Origin: Prolixibacteraceae bacterium | GTDB lineage: Bacteria > Bacteroidota > Bacteroidia > Bacteroidales > Prolixibacteraceae | Direction: 5' to 3' | Length of the DNA: 12,517 nucleotides | Assembly: GCA_003450125.1 (NCBI GenBank) | Contig: DMFR01000038.1 | Coordinates: 1 to 12,517 of the forward strand | Shown here: positions 7,169-12,517 of the stretch, piece by piece | Layout of the letters: every line of letters starts with the position of its first letter | Numbering within the stretch: position 1 is the stretch's first letter | Position numbers and translations under genes: made by a program | Notes under the pieces: generated by a model | The model's input: only the letters and a program-made list of their open reading frames with translations | What the model was told of the DNA's origin: nothing | Databases searched by the model: none

Positions 7169-8244
7169 AACAGATTTTATATCTCCTGATTTGTACACTT
7201 GGATTTTATTCATGCTCTAAAAGTCCTGTAGATACAGTGTTTTTTGATTTTACAGGCAACCGTGGTGTTTACATTGTCAATGAGGGAAATTTCATGTACG
7301 GGAATTCATCGCTTTCTTTTTATGATCCCCAAACAAGGCATGTGGTTAATCATGTATTCCAGGCAAGAAACGGCGCCCCATTAGGAGATGTGGCCCAATC
7401 AATGAGTATCTGGAACAACCTCGGCTTTATAGTGGTGAACAACTCAGGGAAAATATACATCGTTGACAGCAGCACTGCTGAATACAAGGGAAGTATAACA
7501 GGGTTAAGTTCTCCTCGGTATATTCATTTTATTAATTCTCATAAAGCCTATGTGACTGATTTATATGCCCGAAAGATTACTGTTTTTGATCCTTCCACCT
7601 TCAAGGTGACAGGTAGTATTCCAGTCGGCAATTCTACTTCTGAATTTAGTCAACATGCTACCGAACAAATGGTACAATATAAAAACATGGTCTTTACCAA
7701 CTGCTGGTCTTATGACAATAAAATACTTGTAATAAACACAGAGTCAGATCAATTGATAGATTCAATTGAAGTGTTTAAACAACCCAATAGTCTGATCATT
7801 GACAAGGATAATAAGATATGGGTATTGACCGATGGAGGGTTTGAAGGCAGTGCCTATGGCTATGAAAGACCTGGATTATTGAAGATTGATGCTGAAACCC
7901 ATGAAATTGAACGTACCTTTCGGTTTGCTTTGGGAGAACATCCGTTGAGCCTTTGCCTGAATGCAGGGAAGGATTCTCTTTTGTTTTTAAACAGGCATGT
8001 CTGGAAAATGGCTGTAAGTGATAAGAGGCTTCCCGATCAGCCTTTCATCCAATCAGCATATACTGCTTTATATGGCGGTTTTTACAGTCTGGCAGTAGAT
8101 CCATCGAATTCTGACATCTATGTAGGCGATGCCATTGATCATGCCCAGAATGGGCTAATTCACCGTTACAACAGGTTAGGAGAACTCATAGATGAATTTA
8201 AAGTAGGCATTTCTCCCGGAGGCTTTGCTTTCAAAACAGAATAA
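7165..8244 (+). CDS. btuG: BtuG-like surface lipoprotein, YncE-type beta-propeller (cobalamin capture)
   Basis: The predicted product is 359 residues. It has a lipoprotein signal peptide with the lipidated cysteine at residue 17 (GFYSC, a loose lipobox). The rest is built from repeating propeller blades: GVYIVNEGNF, IYIVDSSTAEYKGSI, AYVTDLYARKITVFDPSTFKVTGSI, ILVINTESDQLIDSI, IWVLTDGG...LLKIDAETHEIERTF, and IYVGDAID...GLIHRYNRLGELIDEF. In Bacteroides, BtuG proteins (DUF5074 family) are seven-bladed propellers that bind B12 very tightly and cap BtuB. Family, gene order and riboswitch all agree with that role. The ATG shares four bases (ATGA) with the btuB stop, so the two are probably made in matched amounts. 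A longer frame from 7000 is rejected because it lies inside btuB and would bury the signal peptide. Direct B12 binding is inferred from context. Confidence 0.82.
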   Translation: MKQILYLLICTLGFYSCSKSPVDTVFFDFTGNRGVYIVNEGNFMYGNSSLSFYDPQTRHVVNHVFQARNGAPLGDVAQSMSIWNNLGFIVVNNSGKIYIVDSSTAEYKGSITGLSSPRYIHFINSHKAYVTDLYARKITVFDPSTFKVTGSIPVGNSTSEFSQHATEQMVQYKNMVFTNCWSYDNKILVINTESDQLIDSIEVFKQPNSLIIDKDNKIWVLTDGGFEGSAYGYERPGLLKIDAETHEIERTFRFALGEHPLSLCLNAGKDSLLFLNRHVWKMAVSDKRLPDQPFIQSAYTALYGGFYSLAVDPSNSDIYVGDAIDHAQNGLIHRYNRLGELIDEFKVGISPGGFAFKTE

Positions 8245-8264
8245 GAGGGCAAGTTGAGGATGTA

Positions 8265-8334
8265 TTTGCGTCAAAACGACAAAACGTCAAAATGACAACG
8301 TTGTCGTTTTGACGTTTTGTCGTTTTGACGCAAA
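8265..8334. repeat. Nearly perfect 70-base palindrome between convergent genes
   Basis: Bases 8265-8299 and 8300-8334 are reverse complements over 35 bp with a single mismatch (T at 8293 opposite G at 8306, a G-U pair in plus-strand RNA). There is no spacer at the centre. Each arm is itself made of four near-repeated 8-base units: GTCAAAAC, GACAAAAC, GTCAAAAT, GACAAC. It lies 20 bases after the btuG stop and 29 bases beyond the lrp stop on the other strand. That position suits a bidirectional terminator, but it is far longer than usual and lacks a T-tract. A genome-dispersed palindromic repeat or small foldback element is an alternative. Confidence 0.8.
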
Positions 8335-8363
8335 CGTATAAACAGATCACTCTTCTGGTTTAT

Positions 8364-8828
8364 TTATAAAATCGGGACTTCGCGTTTAAAAGTTTCATCT
8401 AAGGAGATAAAAGTTTCTGTACTGGCTATTCCACTTATTTTTTGGATTTTATCGCTCAGTATGTCACGAAGGTGCTCATTGTCCTTGGCATATACTTTGG
8501 CAAAAATGGCATATTGCCCTGTCGTATAATGACATTCAACTATTTCAGGAATTAATTTTAGTTTTTCGGCGACCGTTTGGTACAAGCTGCCCTTTTCAAG
8601 GAAGATGCCTATATAAGTACAGGTTTTATAATCAATTTTCTTTGGATCAATGTGATAGCCTGAGCCAACAATTACATTGAGCTCAATCATCCGGTTTACC
8701 CGCTGATGGACAGCTGCTCTGGAAACTCCAACTTCAGTAGCAACATCTTTAAATGGAATACGTGCATTCTTGGAAATGATTTCCAGAATATTCAGGTCAA
8801 TGTCGTCTAGTTGATGTCTTAAGGTCAT
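8364..8828 (-). CDS. Lrp/AsnC-family transcriptional regulator (second tandem copy)
   Basis: This DNA-binding regulator has 154 residues. It has an N-terminal winged helix-turn-helix (about residues 8-60) with NARIPFKDVATEVGVSRAAVHQRVNRM, the typical Lrp recognition region, and a C-terminal RAM ligand-binding/oligomerisation domain (about 70-150) with ECHYTTGQYAIF and TETFISL. I chose the ATG at 8828, whose product begins MTLRHQLDDID, because the longer frame from 8918 would run into the neighbouring lrp gene and add a non-conserved 30-residue leader. It starts 16 bases after the stop of its paralogue and shares about 55% identity with it by hand alignment, so the pair probably arose by tandem duplication and is co-transcribed. 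Ligand and targets cannot be read from the sequence; amino acids are the usual effectors of the family. Confidence 0.93.
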   Translation of the reverse strand: MTLRHQLDDIDLNILEIISKNARIPFKDVATEVGVSRAAVHQRVNRMIELNVIVGSGYHIDPKKIDYKTCTYIGIFLEKGSLYQTVAEKLKLIPEIVECHYTTGQYAIFAKVYAKDNEHLRDILSDKIQKISGIASTETFISLDETFKREVPIL

Positions 8829-8844
8829 TTTGGGAGATATAATT

Positions 8845-9324
8845 TTATTTGATTGGAACCTGACGTTTAAATTCCATTTCAAGTGAAATAAAGGTTTCAG
8901 TTCTGGCGATTCCCTCAATTTCCTGTAGATCCTCGTCTATTAGTTTTTTCAGGTGCTTATTGGTTTTTGTCTGAACTTTAATGAAAATGGCGTATGATCC
9001 CGTCACGTAATGGCATTCGACCACCTCTGGAATTTTAGTTAGTTCAGCAACCACCTGCTGATGGAATTTGGCCTTTTCCAGGTGAATACCCATATAGGCA
9101 CAGGTAAAATAGCCCATCTTCTGGGGATTAACCAGAAACTCACTGCCGGATACGACCCCAAGGTTGAGCAACCGTTGAACGCGCTGATGAATTGCGGCTC
9201 CGGATACTCCACATTCCCGGGCAACTTCAAGGAATGGGATCCTGGCATTTTTTGTAATCAGTTTTAGAATCTTTTCGTCCAGTTCGTCAATGTTGGGTAG
9301 CGGTTCTATATGCAGATCATCCAT
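8845..9324 (-). CDS. Lrp/AsnC-family transcriptional regulator (first tandem copy)
   Basis: The 159-residue product has the same architecture as its downstream paralogue. An acidic N-terminal leader (MDDLHIEPLPNIDELDE) is followed by a helix-turn-helix around 28-55 (NARIPFLEVARECGVSGAAIHQRVQR) and a RAM domain with ECHYVTGSYAIF and TETFISLEMEFKR. The start ATG at 9324 is preceded by a consensus -7 box at 9363-9370. Members of this family form dimers and octamers that often repress their own gene. Two close paralogues encoded together raise the possibility of mixed oligomers. In both copies the residue after the RAM-domain TG-x-Y turn is Ala rather than the Asp seen in many Lrp proteins, so ligand preference may differ. 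The regulon is unknown. Confidence 0.93.
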   Translation of the reverse strand: MDDLHIEPLPNIDELDEKILKLITKNARIPFLEVARECGVSGAAIHQRVQRLLNLGVVSGSEFLVNPQKMGYFTCAYMGIHLEKAKFHQQVVAELTKIPEVVECHYVTGSYAIFIKVQTKTNKHLKKLIDEDLQEIEGIARTETFISLEMEFKRQVPIK

Positions 9325-9362
9325 AATGTATAGTTAAAACAGTCGTTTGAAAAATTGAAACT

Positions 9363-9370
9363 CAAAGGTA
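9363..9370 (-). promoter_or_regulatory. Bacteroidota -7 promoter element for the lrp pair
   Basis: Read on the minus strand this is TACCTTTG, a full TAnnTTTG match, 38 bases upstream of the first lrp ATG and identical to the -7 word in front of the B12 operon. A clear -33 partner is not visible. The surrounding sequence is very AT-rich, as is common where Lrp-type proteins autoregulate. Confidence 0.55.
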
Positions 9371-9438
9371 TAATAAATTGATAAATTTTAAATATTCTTG
9401 TGAAAAAACATCTTGTTTGTTAACAACTGAAAGTAAAT

Positions 9439-9488
9439 TTGCCAAAATCAACATTTGAAACAATTTATCAGCCTCTTGGTTTTGGCAA
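9439..9488. repeat. Inverted repeat TTGCCAAAA/TTTTGGCAA
   Basis: A perfect 9-bp inverted repeat (9439-9447 and 9480-9488) with 32 bases between the arms lies in the gap between the GNAT stop and the lrp promoter, about 70 bases upstream of the -7 box. The long loop makes it a poor terminator. It could be a paired operator, for example for Lrp autoregulation, or chance. The rest of the gap (9325-9540) holds no gene that I can see. Confidence 0.4.
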
Positions 9489-9540
9489 CTTCCAATCTTA
9501 TAATATTTAACCATTCATTAATTACTGAAGACCTATTTGC

Positions 9541-10068
9541 TCATTTCAACTGGTAAACTTCCTTGTAAAGCAAATCCTTAATTTCAGTAAATTCCAAGGC
9601 CGTGATCTTGTCAGGAAAGCTCATTAGTAGCATTTTAACTTTATCCTTGCCCATAGCATAGGGCGGTTGAAAATAGTTGCTTTCACATACAGAAAAACCC
9701 AGCCGTTCATAAAAAGTGATTCTTCTTCTTGAAGGTTCATCAGTAGGCTCCTCCACTTCCAAAACGACCTTTGTTGTTTTCCCTTCAATAATTTGCATTA
9801 TCACTTGACTTCCAACTCCTTTGCCTTGAAAGGATTCTTCAATGGCAAAATGCTCAATAAAGGTAAAATTCAACAGATTCCAGATGGAGATTAAGCCGAT
9901 TGATTTTTGATCTATAAATACCTGATGTATGTTGAAATGGGGATGTTCAACCAGTTTTTGCAGTTCCTCCCATTCCCTTCTTTCATTAGAAGGAAATGAA
10001 TCAATATACATTTGTTTGAGTTCTTCGCTCATTTCCCTCAAATTGGAAGCCGGAATTACCTTAATCAT
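9541..10068 (-). CDS. GNAT-family N-acetyltransferase
   Basis: The 175-residue cytoplasmic product is predicted to transfer an acetyl group from acetyl-CoA to an amine. The acetyl-CoA pyrophosphate loop (motif A) is EESFQGKGVGSQVI, with QGKGVG at 81-86, and motif B is FYERLGF at 119-125. The N-terminal SFPSNERREW (24-33) occurs in a common bacterial subgroup of GNAT proteins. The fold beyond ~145 extends into a helical C-terminal tail. The substrate cannot be predicted. It lies 41 bases downstream of arfB on the same strand and may be the last gene of a ykgJ-arfB-GNAT unit. The gap between them has no recognisable promoter, only an all-AT inverted repeat. Confidence 0.85.
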   Translation of the reverse strand: MIKVIPASNLREMSEELKQMYIDSFPSNERREWEELQKLVEHPHFNIHQVFIDQKSIGLISIWNLLNFTFIEHFAIEESFQGKGVGSQVIMQIIEGKTTKVVLEVEEPTDEPSRRRITFYERLGFSVCESNYFQPPYAMGKDKVKMLLMSFPDKITALEFTEIKDLLYKEVYQLK

Positions 10069-10109
10069 TGATTGTAAAATGATCTAATTTACGAAATTAA
10101 AAATTAATT

Positions 10110-10526
10110 CTATTCGTCAAGTTTTTGTCGTTTCTGTTTGATGTCTGCTTTTATACGTTTCCCTGTTAACCGCTTTTCTATTGAACTTCGGGTAGGCTTG
10201 GTGCTTTTGCGTCGTTTGACGGGACGTAATGCCTTTTCAATCAATTCGTAAAGCTTCCTGATGGCATCCTCTTTGTTCACCAACTGTGACCGGTCTCCTT
10301 GCGAAACAACAATCAGAAATCCATCAGAACTTATTTTTGTGGAAAGCTTTGTTAAGAGGATTTCCTTTTGTTCTTCCATTAGAAGCGAAGAATTTTGAAT
10401 GTTGAATCGGAGTTCAATTTTAGAATTGACCTTGTTCACATTCTGCCCTCCGGGACCACTGCTCCTTGAAGCCTGAAAGATAAATTCAGCCGAAAGATCC
10501 GGTATATATATACTTGTTTCTGGCAT
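10110..10526 (-). CDS. arfB: Alternative ribosome-rescue factor ArfB (peptidyl-tRNA hydrolase, YaeJ family)
   Basis: ArfB hydrolyses peptidyl-tRNA on ribosomes stalled at mRNA ends, releasing the nascent chain without a stop codon. The 138-residue product (E. coli ArfB is 140) has the catalytic loop SSGPGGQNVNKVNSKIEL with GGQ at 26-28. It also has a basic C-terminal tail (about 100-138, rich in Lys/Arg: KRRKSTKPTRSS, KRLTGKRIKADIKQKRQ), the part that inserts into the empty mRNA channel. It lacks the codon-recognition domains of release factors RF1/RF2, which separates it from prfA/prfB. Its ATG directly follows the TAA of the ykgJ-like gene with no spacer, so the two are almost certainly co-transcribed. 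Confidence 0.94.
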   Translation of the reverse strand: MPETSIYIPDLSAEFIFQASRSSGPGGQNVNKVNSKIELRFNIQNSSLLMEEQKEILLTKLSTKISSDGFLIVVSQGDRSQLVNKEDAIRKLYELIEKALRPVKRRKSTKPTRSSIEKRLTGKRIKADIKQKRQKLDE

Positions 10527-11144
10527 TTAATCCTTTTTTTCAGTCTGAATTATCGGATCAATCGTTTGTTGTTCTTCGGGCTTATTCGCCAAATAGTAGG
10601 CTACTTTTTCAATGGCTTTCCGAATACTGACATTGATGGGATTGTAATCGTTGGCCATATGGGTGTCAATGAAATAGATCTGATAATAAAAATCTGTAAC
10701 CATAGGAATTTCCATTCCTGAATTTATGCGCTCCATTGCACTTTTGAACTCCTGAGGATATTCATTTTTCATGTGCGAACAGGTGTAAACGGCCAGTTTA
10801 GAGTTTTTGTCCTTTATGCCTGAAAAGCCAAAAAGCCTGCAGATCATACCCCTGTGCTCATAATTTGAACAGCCTGCCGTGTGTCCGGGAATCTGACTCT
10901 TGGCCAGATTGATGCAATGTTCTGGATTGGTCTCCAAAAGATCAAGTGCAGCTTCATGCAGATTATTTTTGACCAGATAATAGGCCAGGGGAAGAAATTC
11001 AAGAACATTGGCCTCCAAACCTTTTTTCATGCAACACAAATTGCAATTGGTCAGGCATTTAAGGTTTGACCAATTGCCAAATTTTTCAGTTTCCTTGTCC
11101 AATTGTTTGAAAACCTGTTCTACATTTCTGATTTTGTCCAACAT
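10527..11144 (-). CDS. YkgJ-family cysteine-cluster protein (putative zinc/iron-binding)
   Basis: The 205-residue product has the CxxxCxxCC signature of the YkgJ (UPF0153) family: Cys30, Cys34, Cys37 and Cys38. Further cysteines follow at 77, 92 (GCSNYEHRGMIC), 102 and 122, likely completing a Zn or Fe-S type metal site. The RGMICRLFGF segment is also typical of the family. No signal peptide or membrane segment is visible. The C-terminal third is polar and not conserved to my eye. The molecular function of this family is not established; the cysteine pattern indicates metal binding only. A -7 consensus element lies 25 bases upstream, and the gene abuts arfB downstream, so it heads the operon. 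Confidence 0.85.
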   Translation of the reverse strand: MLDKIRNVEQVFKQLDKETEKFGNWSNLKCLTNCNLCCMKKGLEANVLEFLPLAYYLVKNNLHEAALDLLETNPEHCINLAKSQIPGHTAGCSNYEHRGMICRLFGFSGIKDKNSKLAVYTCSHMKNEYPQEFKSAMERINSGMEIPMVTDFYYQIYFIDTHMANDYNPINVSIRKAIEKVAYYLANKPEEQQTIDPIIQTEKKD

Positions 11145-11169
11145 AGCAATAACCCGTGTAAAAGATTGG

Positions 11170-11177
11170 CAAATTTA
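11170..11177 (-). promoter_or_regulatory. Bacteroidota -7 promoter element for ykgJ-arfB
   Basis: On the minus strand this reads TAAATTTG, a full TAnnTTTG match, 25 bases before the ykgJ-like ATG. This implies a short leader. No good -33 element is visible at the expected distance. Confidence 0.45.
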
Positions 11178-11251
11178 GTTCAAATGTTGATAATTATGAC
11201 CTTAAAATGATTCTGAAGTGAAAATGTGGCTTTTATTTAGTGAATTCCAAC

Positions 11252-11797
11252 TCAAGGTTCCCAAGGAGTAGAACGCCCATTTGAAATGCTAACTCGTGTT
11301 TCTACTTTAAAATGGTCTGAAACTTTATATTGCATAAACATGGAAGCTCCTTTAATGCTCATATCCTGTATTGAAGAATTCAATTTCGGCGGATCAAATA
11401 CCGATTGTGCGCCAAAACTGTTTCCTCCAATCATTAAACGATCATTTAACCGATAGATACTTTGATTAAAGATAGTTCCAAAAGGGTATACCGGATTGAA
11501 TGAAGTTCCCGAAAAGGAATAAGATAGATTGTTCTGTTTCGAGGGATTTAGATACTTCAGAAAATCAAGGTTTTTATTCTGTAAGGGCAGAAGCGGCTGA
11601 TCAAAAATGGAATAATTCAATGTATTAATTTCAATGGGGAATGTGGTTGCATCGAGCATCAAAGACCTCTCCATGCTGGGTTGCTTGACCAGTAACTCAG
11701 GATGCTTTTTTGAAATACTATCTGAAAAAATATCCTCCTGTGCAGATGCAAAAAACACTGCACAGGAGGATATTAGTAGTAGAATTAACCGTCTCAT
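11252..11797 (-). CDS. Secreted protein of unknown function
   Basis: I do not recognise the family. The 181-residue product has a clear signal peptide (MRRLILLLISSCAVFFASA, cleavage before Gln20) and then a polar region rich in Asn, Ser and Pro. The second half alternates hydrophobic and polar residues (GTIFNQSIYRLNDRLMIGG, ASMFMQYKVSDHFKVETRVSI) like short beta-strands of a partial outer-membrane barrel. The C-terminus, STPWEP, lacks the terminal aromatic expected of a complete barrel, so it may be periplasmic or part of a larger envelope complex. The gene starts 24 bases after the PorT-like gene and is probably co-transcribed with it. The frame is intact and shows no sign of truncation. Confidence 0.7.
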   Translation of the reverse strand: MRRLILLLISSCAVFFASAQEDIFSDSISKKHPELLVKQPSMERSLMLDATTFPIEINTLNYSIFDQPLLPLQNKNLDFLKYLNPSKQNNLSYSFSGTSFNPVYPFGTIFNQSIYRLNDRLMIGGNSFGAQSVFDPPKLNSSIQDMSIKGASMFMQYKVSDHFKVETRVSISNGRSTPWEP

Positions 11798-11801
11798 ACG
11801 G

Positions 11802-11819
11802 CAAAGATAAGAATCTTTG
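11802..11819 (-). promoter_or_regulatory. Intergenic hairpin overlapping a -7-like word
   Basis: A perfect 7-bp stem (CAAAGAT/ATCTTTG) with a 4-base loop fills most of the 24-base gap between the two envelope genes. No T-tract follows, so it is unlikely to terminate. Its downstream arm (11802-11809) reads TATCTTTG on the minus strand, a full match to TAnnTTTG, which could start a nearly leaderless transcript of the unknown secreted protein. The hairpin could instead mark an mRNA processing or stability site. Confidence 0.35.
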
Positions 11820-11821
11820 GA

Positions 11822-12400
11822 TTAGAATTTAACTCCCAGACTTACTATAAAATTATTGTCTTTCGTTTTAAAATCAGGAGAGGCATAAAGGTTACTGCCA
11901 TGGGATTCCATCCGCAGATCAAGGGTTAGAAACAGAAAGTCCACCCCGGCGCCATACTGCCATCCAAAGAAATTGTTTTCAATATTCTGCCTGGTAAATA
12001 CACTTCCTTCCACACTTTTGTGCAATGCAAATGAAAATACAGGACCAATCATTGCATGAATGTTAAAAGGTTTTTGATCAATAATTTTAATACCCACCAA
12101 AGCCGGAACGTCAATGGTATTTAGATTAAAAGAATTAACAGTTGATGCACCGGTAGTTGTATTAATTTCACCTCCTTTGGAATTGTAATAAGCTTCTGGT
12201 TGAATGTAAAGCATGCCCAAATTTATACGGGCAAATGCGCCAAATTGATAATTGTTGATGGAGTTAGCATCATAAGTATTCAAGTGAGATGTCATTTTTG
12301 AAGTATTTACTCCAGCTTTCAAGCCAAAGTTAAATATTTCCTGAGCTTCGCCTCTGAGGGCAAATGCTGCCAGTAAGATGATGATTGTTAATTTTTTCAT
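11822..12400 (-). CDS. PorT-family outer-membrane beta-barrel protein
   Basis: The 192-residue product is a small outer-membrane barrel of the PorT/OMP_b-brl_2 type common in Bacteroidota. A signal peptide covers about 1-20 (cleavage near EAQ-E). It is followed by FGLKAGVNTS at 25-34, the usual first strand, then LYIQPEAYYNSKGG at 64-77, a hallmark of the family, and alternating strands to a terminal VSLGVKF ending in phenylalanine, the expected barrel-assembly signal. The family includes PorT, a T9SS component, but this protein is shorter and too general for that assignment. The predicted function is structural or unknown. It heads a two-gene unit with the secreted protein downstream. Confidence 0.85.
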   Translation of the reverse strand: MKKLTIIILLAAFALRGEAQEIFNFGLKAGVNTSKMTSHLNTYDANSINNYQFGAFARINLGMLYIQPEAYYNSKGGEINTTTGASTVNSFNLNTIDVPALVGIKIIDQKPFNIHAMIGPVFSFALHKSVEGSVFTRQNIENNFFGWQYGAGVDFLFLTLDLRMESHGSNLYASPDFKTKDNNFIVSLGVKF

Positions 12401-12402
12401 AT

Positions 12403-12430
12403 CGTTTAATTTTTAAAAAAACGTTTAATT
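12403..12430. repeat. Short direct repeat CGTTTAATT upstream of the barrel gene
   Basis: CGTTTAATT occurs at 12403-12411 and again at 12422-12430, 19 bases apart, directly in front of the barrel gene. The spacing is close to two helical turns, which would suit a dimeric regulator, but the AT-rich context makes chance likely. I found no full TAnnTTTG promoter word in the remaining 87 bases. Confidence 0.25.
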
Positions 12431-12517
12431 GAAAATTATATTGTCGTACGGATTTTTACCCCATAATGTTTAAAATTATTGTTGACTTCAATAAAAAATA
12501 TCTTTGGTATTGAATAC

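Noticed and set aside
8268..8331. CRISPR-like or tandem repeat reading of the palindrome
   Set aside because: The 8-base units run without spacers and form one inverted repeat; there are no spacer sequences and no cas genes.
8829..8918. Upstream extension of the second lrp gene
   Set aside because: It would overlap the end of the first lrp gene, and the extra 30 residues lack any similarity to the paralogue's N-terminus.
9039..9267. Open frames on both strands within the first lrp gene
   Set aside because: They are out of frame with, or antisense to, a gene with clear HTH and RAM domains and have no motifs of their own.
10095..10109. All-AT inverted repeat after arfB as a terminator
   Set aside because: Six A-T pairs with a three-base loop are too weak to terminate and are expected by chance in AT-rich gaps.

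Overview
The window looks like chromosomal DNA from a member of the Bacteroidota, probably a Bacteroidales/Marinilabiliales-type anaerobe and not Bacteroides itself. Supporting signs are the Bacteroidota -7 promoter word TAnnTTTG upstream of several genes, almost no Shine-Dalgarno sequences, a long PurC, a PorT-type outer-membrane barrel, a SusD-free TonB receptor with a surface lipoprotein, and a C-terminal YPNPF type IX secretion (T9SS) sorting domain. There are no rRNA or tRNA genes, insertion sequences or CRISPR arrays.

Layout. Bases 1-379 hold no recognisable gene. A strong terminator (380-410) closes a minus-strand phoH-purC pair (417-2368) whose genes overlap by four bases. From a short divergent promoter region, a plus-strand operon starts with a cobalamin riboswitch (about 2461-2645). 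It then encodes an 808-residue T9SS-exported multidomain protein (2746-5172), a BtuB-like TonB-dependent receptor (5177-7168) and a BtuG-like beta-propeller lipoprotein (7165-8244). A nearly perfect 70-base palindrome (8265-8334) separates this operon from two tandem, convergent Lrp/AsnC regulator genes (8364-9324). Further minus-strand genes are a GNAT acetyltransferase, the ribosome-rescue hydrolase ArfB, a YkgJ-type cysteine-cluster protein, a secreted protein of unknown function and a small PorT-like outer-membrane barrel (9541-12400).

How the genes fit together. The central operon is a compact vitamin B12 capture system. The riboswitch senses adenosylcobalamin, BtuB imports the corrinoid through the outer membrane, and the BtuG-like lipoprotein should sit on BtuB as a high-affinity surface trap. 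The first gene product is the most interesting item. It carries an N-terminal domain of a type I associate with Bacteroidota B12 loci, two Ig-like domains, a segment whose pattern resembles the transcobalamin/intrinsic-factor C-terminal beta domain (DUF4430-like), and a T9SS signal. I infer that it is an extra, independently delivered surface corrinoid-binding protein. The flanking genes are mostly housekeeping: purine synthesis, PhoH ATPase, ribosome rescue and amino-acid-type regulation.
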